The notes under the pieces are model-generated. The model had not been told where the DNA came from, made no database searches, and was given only the letters and a program-made list of their open reading frames with translations. 64,000 nt of DNA from an uncultured Acidobacteriia bacterium. GTDB taxonomy: Bacteria > Acidobacteriota > Terriglobia > Bryobacterales > Bryobacteraceae. Each line of letters starts with the position of its first letter. Position 1 is the stretch's first letter. The position numbers and the translations under genes are program-made. Positions 35,527-43,749 of the stretch are shown one piece after another. The stretch spans positions 1 through 64,000 of the forward strand of contig CAIKAS010000320.1 of NCBI GenBank assembly GCA_903825445.1. The letters are read 5' to 3'.

Positions 35527-36435
35527 ATGAGCATCCCAGAGATTTTTGCGTTGCGAGTTTTGATAAGGCGGCGTTTTCCCACACGGGCTTTAGTGACGGC
35601 TATGGCATGCCTGGCCGTCCTGCTTCTTCAATCTCCGGCTATGGCTGCTGACCATTTCGACATCGTATCGGTGAAGCCGGCGGAAATGCCGAGACCAATC
35701 CGCAGGCACTCCCCCGGGCGTATAGTGTATGAAGGAATTGGCGTGGCAGAGCTAATCAGAAAGGCTTTCGCGCTGCCGCAGTATCAGGTCGTATTGCCGG
35801 ACTGGGTGACGGGCATATTGAGAGATCATCCGGCCAAAGAGAAGGCGGATTACAGGTTCTTCACGATAGAGGCGACCATGTCGCCGAGCACTACCGACAC
35901 GGAATTCCAGTTAATGCTCCAGCACTTGCTGATCGAACGCTTCGGTCTTACGTTTCACAGGGAGACCCGACAGTTGGCCCAATATGAGCTAACCTTTGCC
36001 AACGGCGGCCCAGGAATGGCGGGCGCCAAATCTGTGTCGGATGATCCGCTATCGGGCCTTCCAGTTGACAATGAGGATCTTGCCCGGACGAAGCATCAAA
36101 ACAGAGACAGCCTGAACTTTGGGAAGGACGAGATGCGGGTGAGGGGAGACTACACGGTCGCCGGGATCGCGGAGTTATTCTCGGGCTATTTACGCCATCC
36201 AATGGTAGATCGGAGCGGTTCAGCAGAGTATTACACGATAGACCTCACATGGGGTTGGAGTCCCTACTCGAGTCCGTCTTTTGATGCGGGGATGACGAAT
36301 CGGGCCACGGATAGCGAGGCAAAAGAATTGTTCTCCGAGATGGAAAAAAAACTGGGCCTTAAGGTTACACTGCGCTCGGTTCCAACTGAGTTCCTTGTTG
36401 TTGACCGCCTCCGGCATGACGCAACGGAGAACTGA
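35527..36435 (+). CDS. TIGR03435 (DUF3738) soil-associated secreted protein 2
   Basis: The 302-aa protein starts at ATG 35527 behind TAGGAG and has a signal peptide after a basic N-terminus (LVTAMACLAVLLLQSPAMAAD). Family blocks: FDIVSVKPAE, LIRKAFALPQYQVVLPDWV, FQLMLQHLLIERFGLTFHRETR and EKKLGLKVTLRSVPTEFLVVDRL. The DWVTG segment replaces the usual PxWxxxxRFD block with a longer loop (ILRDHPAKEKADYRFFTIEA). Function unknown. Confidence 0.87.
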   Translation: MSIPEIFALRVLIRRRFPTRALVTAMACLAVLLLQSPAMAADHFDIVSVKPAEMPRPIRRHSPGRIVYEGIGVAELIRKAFALPQYQVVLPDWVTGILRDHPAKEKADYRFFTIEATMSPSTTDTEFQLMLQHLLIERFGLTFHRETRQLAQYELTFANGGPGMAGAKSVSDDPLSGLPVDNEDLARTKHQNRDSLNFGKDEMRVRGDYTVAGIAELFSGYLRHPMVDRSGSAEYYTIDLTWGWSPYSSPSFDAGMTNRATDSEAKELFSEMEKKLGLKVTLRSVPTEFLVVDRLRHDATEN

Positions 36436-36943
36436 TATTGCTGTAGCGGTTGCTCGGAGCGCGTCGATTTAATGGGGGGTTCTGTAGACACGCTTCGCCA
36501 GCAAGAATATTCTTGTGAGCCAGAATAAATCATCCGGATTATTCCCGTGGTTAGTGCTAGGTGAAGCATCTGTTTTCGATTTCTCATATTCCTTCCTTTC
36601 AGGTGCGCAGACTCATTGAATTGCCGGGAGTTTGCCCCACAGCGGTATCTGCAATCCGAGTTTAGGGAAGCTGTCAGGGGAAAAGCAATACAATGTCGTC
36701 GGGGATTTGGGCCAACCCGACTAAAGCCCGATTACCGGAAGCAACTGACACTCGCCGTTCGCAATTCCCGTCTTCGCGAGAGCGTTCCTGTCATCTTCGC
36801 CAGATGACGAAGCTGGAGACTGAAAACAATTCCGGACTGCTGCATTGACGGAATGCTTCAAAGATCCGTAATCTAAAGTTATATTGACGCGAACGGTCCG
36901 TATCGCGGTATGCGGCCAGTGCTGAAAGCGAGGAAACCCGAAG
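36436..36943. other. intergenic region without supported gene
   Basis: About 500 bases between two TIGR03435 genes. Only short, unsupported frames are open. A GAGG shortly before ATG 36944 is the ribosome site of the next gene. No repeat copy, RNA gene or relic was recognised. Confidence 0.6.
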
Positions 36944-37837
36944 ATGTTTGTGAAGTCATTCGTACTGGGCCTGATTGTCGTCGGCGGATCGAGTTGGGCA
37001 CAGAGCCCGGCAAGCGCGCGGTTCGACGTGGCTTCATTCAAGCCGGTTCAAGGGAACGGGTCTTTAAAGGCCCTCAATGGGGGTCCGGGGACACCCGATC
37101 CCGGCCGGATCTCATACGCGTCTGCGACGTTACGCCAAATCCTCGCCAAAGCATTCGGAGTTGAGAGCGATCAAATTGCAGGTCCCGCATGGATGGATTC
37201 TGAAAAGTACGAAGTCAGGGCGACAATGCCCACGTCTACATCGCCTGAAGGCTTCAAGATCATGCTCCAGGGACTCTTGACCGAACGTCTGGGGCTCGCT
37301 GTGCATCACGAGATGCGGAACCTTCCCGTATACGTGATAGCGCGTGGGAAAGGAAGTCTGAAGCTAGTTCCTTCAGCGGCGCTGAGAACTGGAGACACGG
37401 CCGCGCCACCAGACAACCTCCCCCAAGATCCGGATGGCTGCCCGGTCCTTCCGGCGGGCATTCATGGTTACGACGGACGAAGGAATGCTCAGGGCATCGA
37501 ATGCGACAGTTACGGAGGCTACACGATGCCCGAGCTTGCCCACACAGTAGCGGGTCTTCTCAAGCTTGGTCAGGGCCTCCGTCAACCGGCTCACGTCGTC
37601 GAACGAACCGGACTACAAGGTGCGTTCGACTTCAGGCTCAAATTTCACCTTGAATTGGTGGGTCCGGCGATGGCGGCTGCCTTGCCCTTGGACGGCACAG
37701 CCGGCGATCCGCTTGGGGACAACATGTCAAGTTTGGTAAGGGCTCTGGATCAGGTGGGGCTATCGCTGCGCAAGACCACGGAATCGTTAGACACAATCGT
37801 CATCGACAGAGTTGAACGTGTGCCGGTCGAGAATTAG
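36944..37837 (+). CDS. TIGR03435 (DUF3738) soil-associated secreted protein 3
   Basis: The 297-aa protein starts at ATG 36944 with a signal peptide (MFVKSFVLGLIVVGGSSWAQ). Blocks: FDVASFKPVQ, ATLRQILAKAFGVESDQIAGP, KYEVRATMP, FKIMLQGLLTERLGLAVHHE and MRNLPVYVIARGKGSLKL. This is the most canonical of the three copies. A C-terminal block LRKTTESLDTIVIDRVERVP closes the protein. Confidence 0.9.
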   Translation: MFVKSFVLGLIVVGGSSWAQSPASARFDVASFKPVQGNGSLKALNGGPGTPDPGRISYASATLRQILAKAFGVESDQIAGPAWMDSEKYEVRATMPTSTSPEGFKIMLQGLLTERLGLAVHHEMRNLPVYVIARGKGSLKLVPSAALRTGDTAAPPDNLPQDPDGCPVLPAGIHGYDGRRNAQGIECDSYGGYTMPELAHTVAGLLKLGQGLRQPAHVVERTGLQGAFDFRLKFHLELVGPAMAAALPLDGTAGDPLGDNMSSLVRALDQVGLSLRKTTESLDTIVIDRVERVPVEN

Positions 37838-37868
37838 TATTTACGCGTGATGACGTCGGGGGCCATCC

Positions 37869-38883
37869 TTGTTCAACCGTGCTGACATGATCATCCAAAA
37901 CGACCGTTGTGATCGTCCTGGATCGGGCAACCCGCCTCACTGGTCGGATGATCGGATACAGAAGGGCTGGCTACCGGTCGACATTGGAGGCGCGCCGCAA
38001 CCCGTGATCAGATGGATGCACTTCGGGACGAGCCATCTGACGGAACCGTTCTTCCAGGAACCCGTCGACGCAAGACGCAACCGTACTTTTGGCGCTGCCA
38101 ATGAAATCGAGACGAGAATATCTGTGCTCTACAAAGGTTCCGGCCATCTCACACGCACGGATCCGGCTGGCATTGTGTGCCACATGTCACGATGTGGCTC
38201 AACGTTGATTCTCAAACGCTCTCAAAGCTGCCGAGTCAGTTGTGGGACTCGGTGAACCGCAACTTTTTACTTGGTTGCTGAGTGCGTCCCGGCGTTCGTC
38301 CCACCATTGGGCGGAACTCGCCGCAAGATGCCTTGTCGAGCTGAATACGGTATTTGCGAATTACTTGGACGGCCCGCCAAGAACGTGGTAATCAAGGGCG
38401 GGGCAAGCGGCGTCTGGAATATCCACACCATCCGATCAATCTGGCCCAATGTTCCCTGCATCTTTGTGATTCGAAATCCCCTTGAAGTTCTTGTGTCGAA
38501 TCTCTCAAGACCTCCGCAGTGGCTCGTCGAGGATTTTGGTGCCTGGAGCGACCGCATGGGGTACCGCACCCGCGGAAGTGTTGAATGGGGATGCAGTGGA
38601 ACGTTTGGCATGGGGAGTCGGCTGGTTGTGTGAGGGCGGGCTCGAATTCGTAGGTGACAGGTGCGGCGTAGTTGAGTATGAAAGTCTAACTCCGGAGCTT
38701 GTCATGGGGATTTGCCGATTGTTTGGACTGCCCGTCAGCAAAGACCGGCAGCCAGTCCTCGAGGATGTGTTTAGGCTTTACGCCAAGGACCGAAGCCAGA
38801 CTTTTCGGGACGATACCGGCCGTTTCCGCGGCATCGCGCTTCTCGCCACCATCAACACCGTGAGCGACGTAATCACCACCTAA
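37869..38883 (+). pseudogene. sulfotransferase-family pseudogene with at least three frameshifts
   Basis: Successive frames combine into one sulfotransferase-like protein. The first (from 37869 or ATG 37887) ends in GIVCHMSRCGSTLI, the phosphosulfate-binding loop, near 38205. The second frame continues KAAESVVGLGEPQLFTWLL and WAELAARCLVELNTVFANYL to about 38380. The third reads KNVVIKGGASGVWNIH and IFVIRNPLEVLVSNLS to about 38515. The fourth gives VERLAWGVGWLCEGGLEFV and YESLTPELVMGICRLFGLP to the stop at 38883. No frame alone is functional. It resembles the MSRCGST-type sulfotransferases often paired with aspartyl beta-hydroxylase domains. Confidence 0.75.
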
Positions 38884-38899
38884 GCAGGCGGCAATCACG

Positions 38900-39301
38900 A
38901 TGGCGATGAGGGCGTGCGCTGATCGCTGGATCAGCGATTCGTGTCGCATCTACCTGTTCTCAGAGGGCTCAACGCATCTATACGTGGGGAGAACGAACAA
39001 CCTGCGCCAGCGGCTCGCCGGACACTGTCGTGTCAGCAGTTCGCATTTCAGTGCGACCTGCGCGTTCAGAATTGCCCGCGAGACGACCGAGCGGCTCAAG
39101 GCATCGTACTCGGCGACCGGCTCACGGGCGGCACTAGTGCTTGAGCCTGAGTTTGCCGCTGCATTCGCCAGCGCGAAAGCCCGGCTGGCTTCCTTGGACA
39201 TACGTTTCGTGGAAGAGCAAGATTCCGTCCGCCAAGCCCTGCTTGAAATCTACGTCGCAACGGCGTTGCGTACCCCTTACAACGACTTCGAGAAGCACTA
39301 G
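38900..39301 (+). CDS. small GIY-YIG nuclease-family protein
   Basis: The 133-aa single-domain protein shows the GIY-YIG fold: the first Tyr in IYLFSEG, the second in LYVGRTNNLRQRLAGH with the expected Arg, and the closing TPYNDFEKH. The catalytic Glu expected near the C-terminal third cannot be placed with certainty. It begins 17 bases after the sulfotransferase pseudogene. Such stand-alone domains occur in mobile or accessory islands; the target is unknown. Confidence 0.75.
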   Translation: MAMRACADRWISDSCRIYLFSEGSTHLYVGRTNNLRQRLAGHCRVSSSHFSATCAFRIARETTERLKASYSATGSRAALVLEPEFAAAFASAKARLASLDIRFVEEQDSVRQALLEIYVATALRTPYNDFEKH

Positions 39302-39360
39302 GAAGCCTCGGTTCGGAGATGACGGAAAATTATCCGGCCAAGGTTTCTGATAGGCGAGGT

Positions 39361-39385
39361 CGATATCGGTTAATATCGGTAGCGC
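39361..39385 (+). repeat. dispersed intergenic repeat CGATATC-N5-ATATCG, copy 1
   Basis: CGATATC GGTTA ATATCG GTAGCG C. It lies between the converging GIY-YIG gene and the unknown gene at 39410-40675, 60 bases after the former's stop. Confidence 0.6.
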
Positions 39386-39409
39386 TTACACGCGCTTCAG
39401 TAAACGTCC

Positions 39410-40675
39410 TCACTCAGCGGAAACCTCCCTAACATTCAGTTCACAATGCAGTTCCACAGCGTTTGCGGTAATTGTGATGGCCTCACGAAGCCTATCGCGG
39501 CGCACGTTCTCACGGAGCACGGCGACAGCGTTATCGGATTCAAGCAGCGACCGACCTGCCGGCCATAGGGAATGATCGTTCACCAGAGTCGCAACGGGCA
39601 CGCTCCTGGAGTGAGCCCGATTCGCCGCCACGCAAATTGCGCATAAGGAGTCATAACCGATGCCTGAAAATTCGACTTCGTCCTCATCTAGCAGAACGTA
39701 CACCAATCGATTCTCGGATAGACCAAGAGTTATCTCCTGAGGCGGAGCCAACGCATTGACGCTTTTGTCGAAAAACACCTTCAGCGGTTGTCGTTTCACA
39801 TCCTTCCAGGGTTCCGCCGGTCGCCTGACTTCGGCGCTCACTTTTAGCAATACTTCGATAGAGGTAGCTTCGTCGAGACTATAACCAACCCGATTGGCCG
39901 CATGGTTAAGGAGGCTCGTCGTGGCAGGGTCGATGGCCCACTCGGTCGCAGCAAATGTACCTAGGCTCGACGCCCCAGCGACTATGACAACGGTGAGATC
40001 GCGTCCGGCTGGCGAAACGCGGAAGCGCTGAACGAGGGCAAAGTCATGCCGTTCATCGCCAAATTGATACGCCTTGTGCAGTCTTGGCCCTGATTTCGGA
40101 CGGCGCTGTTGCACGCAATGAAAAGACTCCTTGGATGTCTCGGTCAGTGGCTGCCACAGAGGGCCAGATCCCTGATCGAAGCCAAACCGAAGCTTTTTCT
40201 GGAGTCCATCTATGAACCCAGATCCTCGAAACATTGTGGGCCGCCCGATGACACACAGAGCCGAAAGCTTGTCCAAACCAACTGCGCCCCATGGTGGCGT
40301 CTCGAGAGGTATGTGATGGAAGTCGGTTTGGGGAAAATGTTCTTTTGAGAGGTAACGCGCGAGAATTACTAGCGATTGTACGTCCCGGATGTGTTGACGG
40401 TCGCAAATGCCGATTACGGCGGCATGGGCATCGCTCGGCACCCTGAATGAGTCCCATAACGACCAGCCTAAACGCCCGGGGGGCATTGTCGCTTGCAAAA
40501 GGCTGACTATGCCGAAGGTCCGTACGGATAGGTCGGTTTCAAGTTTCAATAGCGAGTGCAGAAGGGCTAGATCCCGTTCGTCGAGGGCCAGACGGCTCAG
40601 CGCCCCCCAAGCGCCAAGTTTCTGTTGCGTATTGCCTTTTCTTAAATGTTCCAGTAATTCCGTCTTGGAGGTCAT
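39410..40675 (-). CDS. unrecognised 421-aa protein with helical repeat-like N-terminus
   Basis: I do not recognise the family. Residues about 1-70 look like a short alpha-helical HEAT-like segment (ELLEHLRKGNTQQKLGAWGAL, LALLHSLLKL). The middle contains ALVQRFRVSPAGRDLTVVIVAGASSLGTFAATEWA, a beta-strand and glycine-turn pattern seen in some effector or STAND-associated domains, but no motif is firm. The C-terminal part is mixed and neutral. No signal peptide. The gene lies between two accessory genes and converges on the GIY-YIG gene, so a conflict-system role is possible but unsupported. Confidence 0.7.
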   Translation of the reverse strand: MTSKTELLEHLRKGNTQQKLGAWGALSRLALDERDLALLHSLLKLETDLSVRTFGIVSLLQATMPPGRLGWSLWDSFRVPSDAHAAVIGICDRQHIRDVQSLVILARYLSKEHFPQTDFHHIPLETPPWGAVGLDKLSALCVIGRPTMFRGSGFIDGLQKKLRFGFDQGSGPLWQPLTETSKESFHCVQQRRPKSGPRLHKAYQFGDERHDFALVQRFRVSPAGRDLTVVIVAGASSLGTFAATEWAIDPATTSLLNHAANRVGYSLDEATSIEVLLKVSAEVRRPAEPWKDVKRQPLKVFFDKSVNALAPPQEITLGLSENRLVYVLLDEDEVEFSGIGYDSLCAICVAANRAHSRSVPVATLVNDHSLWPAGRSLLESDNAVAVLRENVRRDRLREAITITANAVELHCELNVREVSAE

Positions 40676-41013
40676 AGGCGCGGGGCAGTCGTCGTTCTAA
40701 ATGCATATTACCCGTTCTTGGGACACTTCGCTAGACATGCACGTACCCATGCACGTACCCAAAACCAGCCGGGTATGCGAATTCACGCTATGCGCCCGGT
40801 GGACTCTCCCTTGCGCCGCCGCATCGAGCCTCACGGGCAGCCGAAAAGTCTGGTTCTTTAGCTGCAATAGGCTTTATGTAGACACTTTCGCCTGACGTTC
40901 CCAAACTCGCCATCCGCCCACATCCACCCCCACGAAGCCAAGCAGCGAAACAGCTTTACTCTTGCCGAGTGCTTGCTTTTCTTAAACTCCAGCAAGCCCA
41001 GTGAGGAGAAAGA
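40676..41013. other. divergent intergenic region with a 12-bp tandem repeat
   Basis: Between two divergently transcribed genes. CATGCACGTACC occurs twice in tandem at 40737-40748 and 40749-40760. The 3' end carries the strong GAGGAGA ribosome site of the YdcF-like gene. Promoters could not be placed with confidence. Confidence 0.5.
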
Positions 41014-41748
41014 ATGAAAACGAAAAAATATGCCGACGTCCTGATCGGATGTGGACAGGGCGTTTACAAGAACGGCGGGTTCCCCGTCGAATACCCGGAT
41101 GCTGACGTCTACCTTTGGCACGGTATGGAAGCCCGCAACGTTGCAAACCGATTCAGGTATAACGTTATGGTGCTATCCGGCGGGCTCACACAGAAAGCCC
41201 ACCCCGACACTAGCGAGGCCGAGGGCATGCTGCAAATAATGACTGAGATGCAGGAGAGGCCTGCAGTTCGGCCCATTCTTGAGACCGCCGCGCTCGACAG
41301 TACCGAGAACGTGCTGTTTGGTCTCATGGCGGCAAGGCTGGCGTTAGACAAAACACCGATCCGACGAATCGGCGTCCACGTAGCGTGGCAGTTCAAGAAG
41401 CATCGCTTTAACCTCCTGGCACGCATGCTCGACTTGCATCCGAACTTTTATTTCCATGGCCTCGCATCTCATGACCGTGCAGACGCTGGCGAACGCGCGG
41501 TTGATGGCGAGCACGCCCTGGTCGGCTCGGTGCTGGAAGCGGGCGATCCGTTGCTCCTGTCCGACCGAATGGAAGAGAAGCGCCGCTCTCGTTTCGTCGG
41601 TGCTGACTACGCCGCGCGCACGGCTCACTATCGCCACCAGTTCCCGGCCGTGTTTGCCGCGGTGGACACGTTGCGGCGTGATCTCCTCGACGTTGCCAAA
41701 CAGCGCTCGCTCGCGGCAGCGGTTCGCGCGCACATCCTTCTGTCCTGA
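41014..41748 (+). CDS. YdcF/ElyC-type DUF218 domain protein
   Basis: The 244-aa protein starts behind GAGGAGA at optimal distance. Its core reads NVMVLSGGLTQKAHPDTSEAEGM and ILETAALDSTENVLFG, the sequence blocks of the DUF218 family (the acidic SEA motif and the TxEN motif). No membrane segment is seen, so it is the cytosolic YdcF type rather than SanA/ElyC. The substrate is unknown. A textbook terminator follows at 41766. Confidence 0.75.
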   Translation: MKTKKYADVLIGCGQGVYKNGGFPVEYPDADVYLWHGMEARNVANRFRYNVMVLSGGLTQKAHPDTSEAEGMLQIMTEMQERPAVRPILETAALDSTENVLFGLMAARLALDKTPIRRIGVHVAWQFKKHRFNLLARMLDLHPNFYFHGLASHDRADAGERAVDGEHALVGSVLEAGDPLLLSDRMEEKRRSRFVGADYAARTAHYRHQFPAVFAAVDTLRRDLLDVAKQRSLAAAVRAHILLS

Positions 41749-41765
41749 CGTGTTCGGCCCCCTCC

Positions 41766-41806
41766 CGGCCCGGCGGCGTCTGGTTTGACGCCGCTGGGCC
41801 GTTTTT
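41766..41806 (+). terminator. rho-independent terminator of the YdcF-like gene
   Basis: A 15-bp stem (CGGCCCGGCGGCGTC with GACGCCGCTGGGCCG, one G-U pair), a six-base loop and TTTTT follow the stop by 17 bases. Confidence 0.9.
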
Positions 41807-41845
41807 GCTGTCGGGGCGGCACGAACGGAAGTGGCATTCGATGGG

Positions 41846-41870
41846 TGATATCCGCTAATATCGGTAGCGG
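41846..41870 (+). repeat. dispersed intergenic repeat CGATATC-N5-ATATCG, copy 2
   Basis: TGATATC CGCTA ATATCG GTAGCG G, between the YdcF-like gene and the convergent slipin gene. Confidence 0.6.
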
Positions 41871-41998
41871 TTCAGCAGACCCTGTCCGCCGGTGACGATT
41901 CAACTGTCCTGTGGCAGATTCGCTCGACCCACGGGCAAAGGCAAGAACGACGATCCGCTGGATGTCTTAAGCGGAGGTCCGTGAGGCTCTGGCGTGCG

Positions 41999-42781
41999 CT
42001 ACGCGGGCGGCTCGCCGATCCCCTTGCCTTCCAGAAAACGCGACAGACTGCCCGCCATGTGAACAAACTCCGCGGGCATCATGATCACGGTGGTGCTGTT
42101 GTTCTCCGCGCCCACTTCGGACACCATCTGCATGCGCCGCAACTCAAGCGCCGCCGGATTGCCCACCATCAGTTGCGCCGCTTCTGCCAGCTTTTTGGAC
42201 GCGTCCAGTTCGGCCTCCGCCTTGATGATGCGCGCTCGCTTTTCGCGCATAGCCTCCGCCTCCATGGCCATGACGCGCTGCATATCCTGCGGAATTTCCA
42301 CGTCCTTCATTTCCAGCAGTTCGACCGCGACTCCCCAAGGCGCGATGTTCTCAGTAACGTTGCGACGCAGCAGCGCGTTGATCTGATCGCGCGCCTTCAG
42401 AACCTCGTCGAGATCGTGCTGCCCGATCACGTTTCGCAGGCTGGTGAGCGCGACCTGCTGGACGGCGACACGGAAATTCTCGACCGTCAACACAGCCTTC
42501 TGAGGGTCGCTGACGCGGTACCAGAGAACGGCGTTGACCTTCACGGTGACGCTGTCGCGCGTGATGGTTTCCTGCTGCTCAATGGGCGCGGTGACGACTC
42601 GCAGATCGACCCGGACTTCGTTTTCGACGCCCAGCGGAATCAGCCAGAATATGCCGGGTCCGCGCAGTCCCGTATAGCGGCCCAGGCGGAAGACCACGGC
42701 GCGCTCGTATTCCCGGGCAATACGAACACCGGACAGTAATACCAGGAACGCGACAATCGCCAAGAGCCCTATGAGATTCAT
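41999..42781 (-). CDS. slipin / stomatin-like SPFH membrane protein
   Basis: The 260-aa protein has one N-terminal transmembrane helix (MNLIGLLAIVAFLVLLSGV) followed by an SPFH/Band 7 domain (REYERAVVFRLGRYTGLRGPG, VDLRVVTAPIEQQETITRDSV) and a coiled C-terminal region rich in Ala/Glu (AMEAEAMREKRARIIKAEAE). This is the length and order of bacterial slipins, which scaffold membrane microdomains and often pair with an NfeD protease; no nfeD gene is beside it here. Confidence 0.93.
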   Translation of the reverse strand: MNLIGLLAIVAFLVLLSGVRIAREYERAVVFRLGRYTGLRGPGIFWLIPLGVENEVRVDLRVVTAPIEQQETITRDSVTVKVNAVLWYRVSDPQKAVLTVENFRVAVQQVALTSLRNVIGQHDLDEVLKARDQINALLRRNVTENIAPWGVAVELLEMKDVEIPQDMQRVMAMEAEAMREKRARIIKAEAELDASKKLAEAAQLMVGNPAALELRRMQMVSEVGAENNSTTVIMMPAEFVHMAGSLSRFLEGKGIGEPPA

Positions 42782-42888
42782 GACGCAAGCATACTACGAA
42801 ATCCGGACCGAAGCTTCTATTCCACTATCGAAACCACCTACTGTCACCTTCTCGGTGATACATCTGATCCAACGCAGGTAAGGGCTGC

Positions 42889-42912
42889 CGATATCGACGC
42901 GATGGCGGCGAT
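42889..42912 (+). repeat. dispersed intergenic repeat, divergent copy
   Basis: CGATATC GACGC GATGGC GGCGAT shares the first half of the repeat and the same spacing, with a degenerate second half. Position is upstream of the slipin gene. Confidence 0.35.
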
Positions 42913-42967
42913 AGGCACTGATATCGGAAGCTACCGAGTCGTGCCGACTTATATATTAGTTAGGCTG

Positions 42968-43390
42968 TTAGGCCCTTGTGGTCTCTGGCTTATGCCTGAA
43001 GGCGGCGCTCTGTTCGGCGGCGTTTGCGTTCCCAGAGGATGGAATCAACCTGCTTGCGATCAGGCCGCGAGCCGGGTTGGTTTTGATGCGGCCGGTCTCC
43101 GCCAGCCAACTGAACCACTGGATTGCCCCTCCAATTTTGGCCAGACGCGTGGCGAATGTTCTGCAACTGGTCCCAAGCCATTTGCCATAGTTCAGAAAAT
43201 CCGTTGTGTCGATGTCGTTCACGTTGGAATGGCCCGACTGCGAAGAACAGAAACGGACGAACTCATCCACGTAGCAGTTTTTTTGCTGAACCGTTACCAA
43301 CGTGCGGCCCCTGCGGCGGGCGTATGCGACGTAAGCCTCGCGTTCCTCACTTGGCAGGTATTCCCGAGCGGCCCGTCCACGTGCGCCCAT
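42968..43390 (-). CDS. truncated tyrosine-recombinase (core-binding domain only)
   Basis: The start is ATG 43390 (140 aa); a TTG at 43414 is an alternative. The protein is a phage-integrase SAM-like core-binding domain (AYVAYARRRGRTLVTVQQKN, FLNYGKWLGTSCRTFATRLAKIGGAIQWFSWLAETGRIKTNPARGL). It ends where the catalytic domain with its R-H-R-Y residues should begin, and no catalytic sequence is visible downstream in any frame. It is probably a relic of an integrated element, consistent with the pseudogene-rich surroundings. Confidence 0.7.
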   Translation of the reverse strand: MGARGRAAREYLPSEEREAYVAYARRRGRTLVTVQQKNCYVDEFVRFCSSQSGHSNVNDIDTTDFLNYGKWLGTSCRTFATRLAKIGGAIQWFSWLAETGRIKTNPARGLIASRLIPSSGNANAAEQSAAFRHKPETTRA

Positions 43391-43414
43391 AGGTTTCTCT
43401 TTCGATCCAGGCAA

Positions 43415-43749
43415 CCCTTATTGGCTCAACTGTACGGTTCCTGCCATGAAAAAGTCATGAAAACCATATAGGATCGGCTGGGTGACCAAAAGCCGAGGGG
43501 GTTTAGTCTTAAGAGCGTCAACACGGCTGCACCGATCAAACTGGCGCATTCCCGCCAAGTCTGTTGCGTGCGGCGGCGCATAGCAACACAACTCTGCGCT
43601 TTCCTGCGCAGCTTCCTCCGCAAGCCGGGGCTCATATCCACCAAAAACAGTCACACCGGGTAGACGGATTTGGATCGCGGATTGCTGACGGATAGCCGTA
43701 CGGCCTGGGCGAGCGTCGGCGAATCCGCCCCAAAAGGAACTAGCTCTCT
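43415..43749. other. intergenic region upstream of citrate synthase
   Basis: Short minus-strand frames (43418-43654, 43426-43644) are open but carry no recognised domain or ribosome site. A purine stretch (AAAGGAACT) lies before the citrate synthase start. Confidence 0.5.

Noticed and set aside
40737-40760. CATGCACGTACC repeated twice in tandem, considered as a repeat array.
   Set aside because: Only two units and no spacers; not a CRISPR or iteron array.
43418-43654. A 78-codon minus-strand frame before citrate synthase.
   Set aside because: Competes with another overlapping frame; neither shows a domain or start signal.
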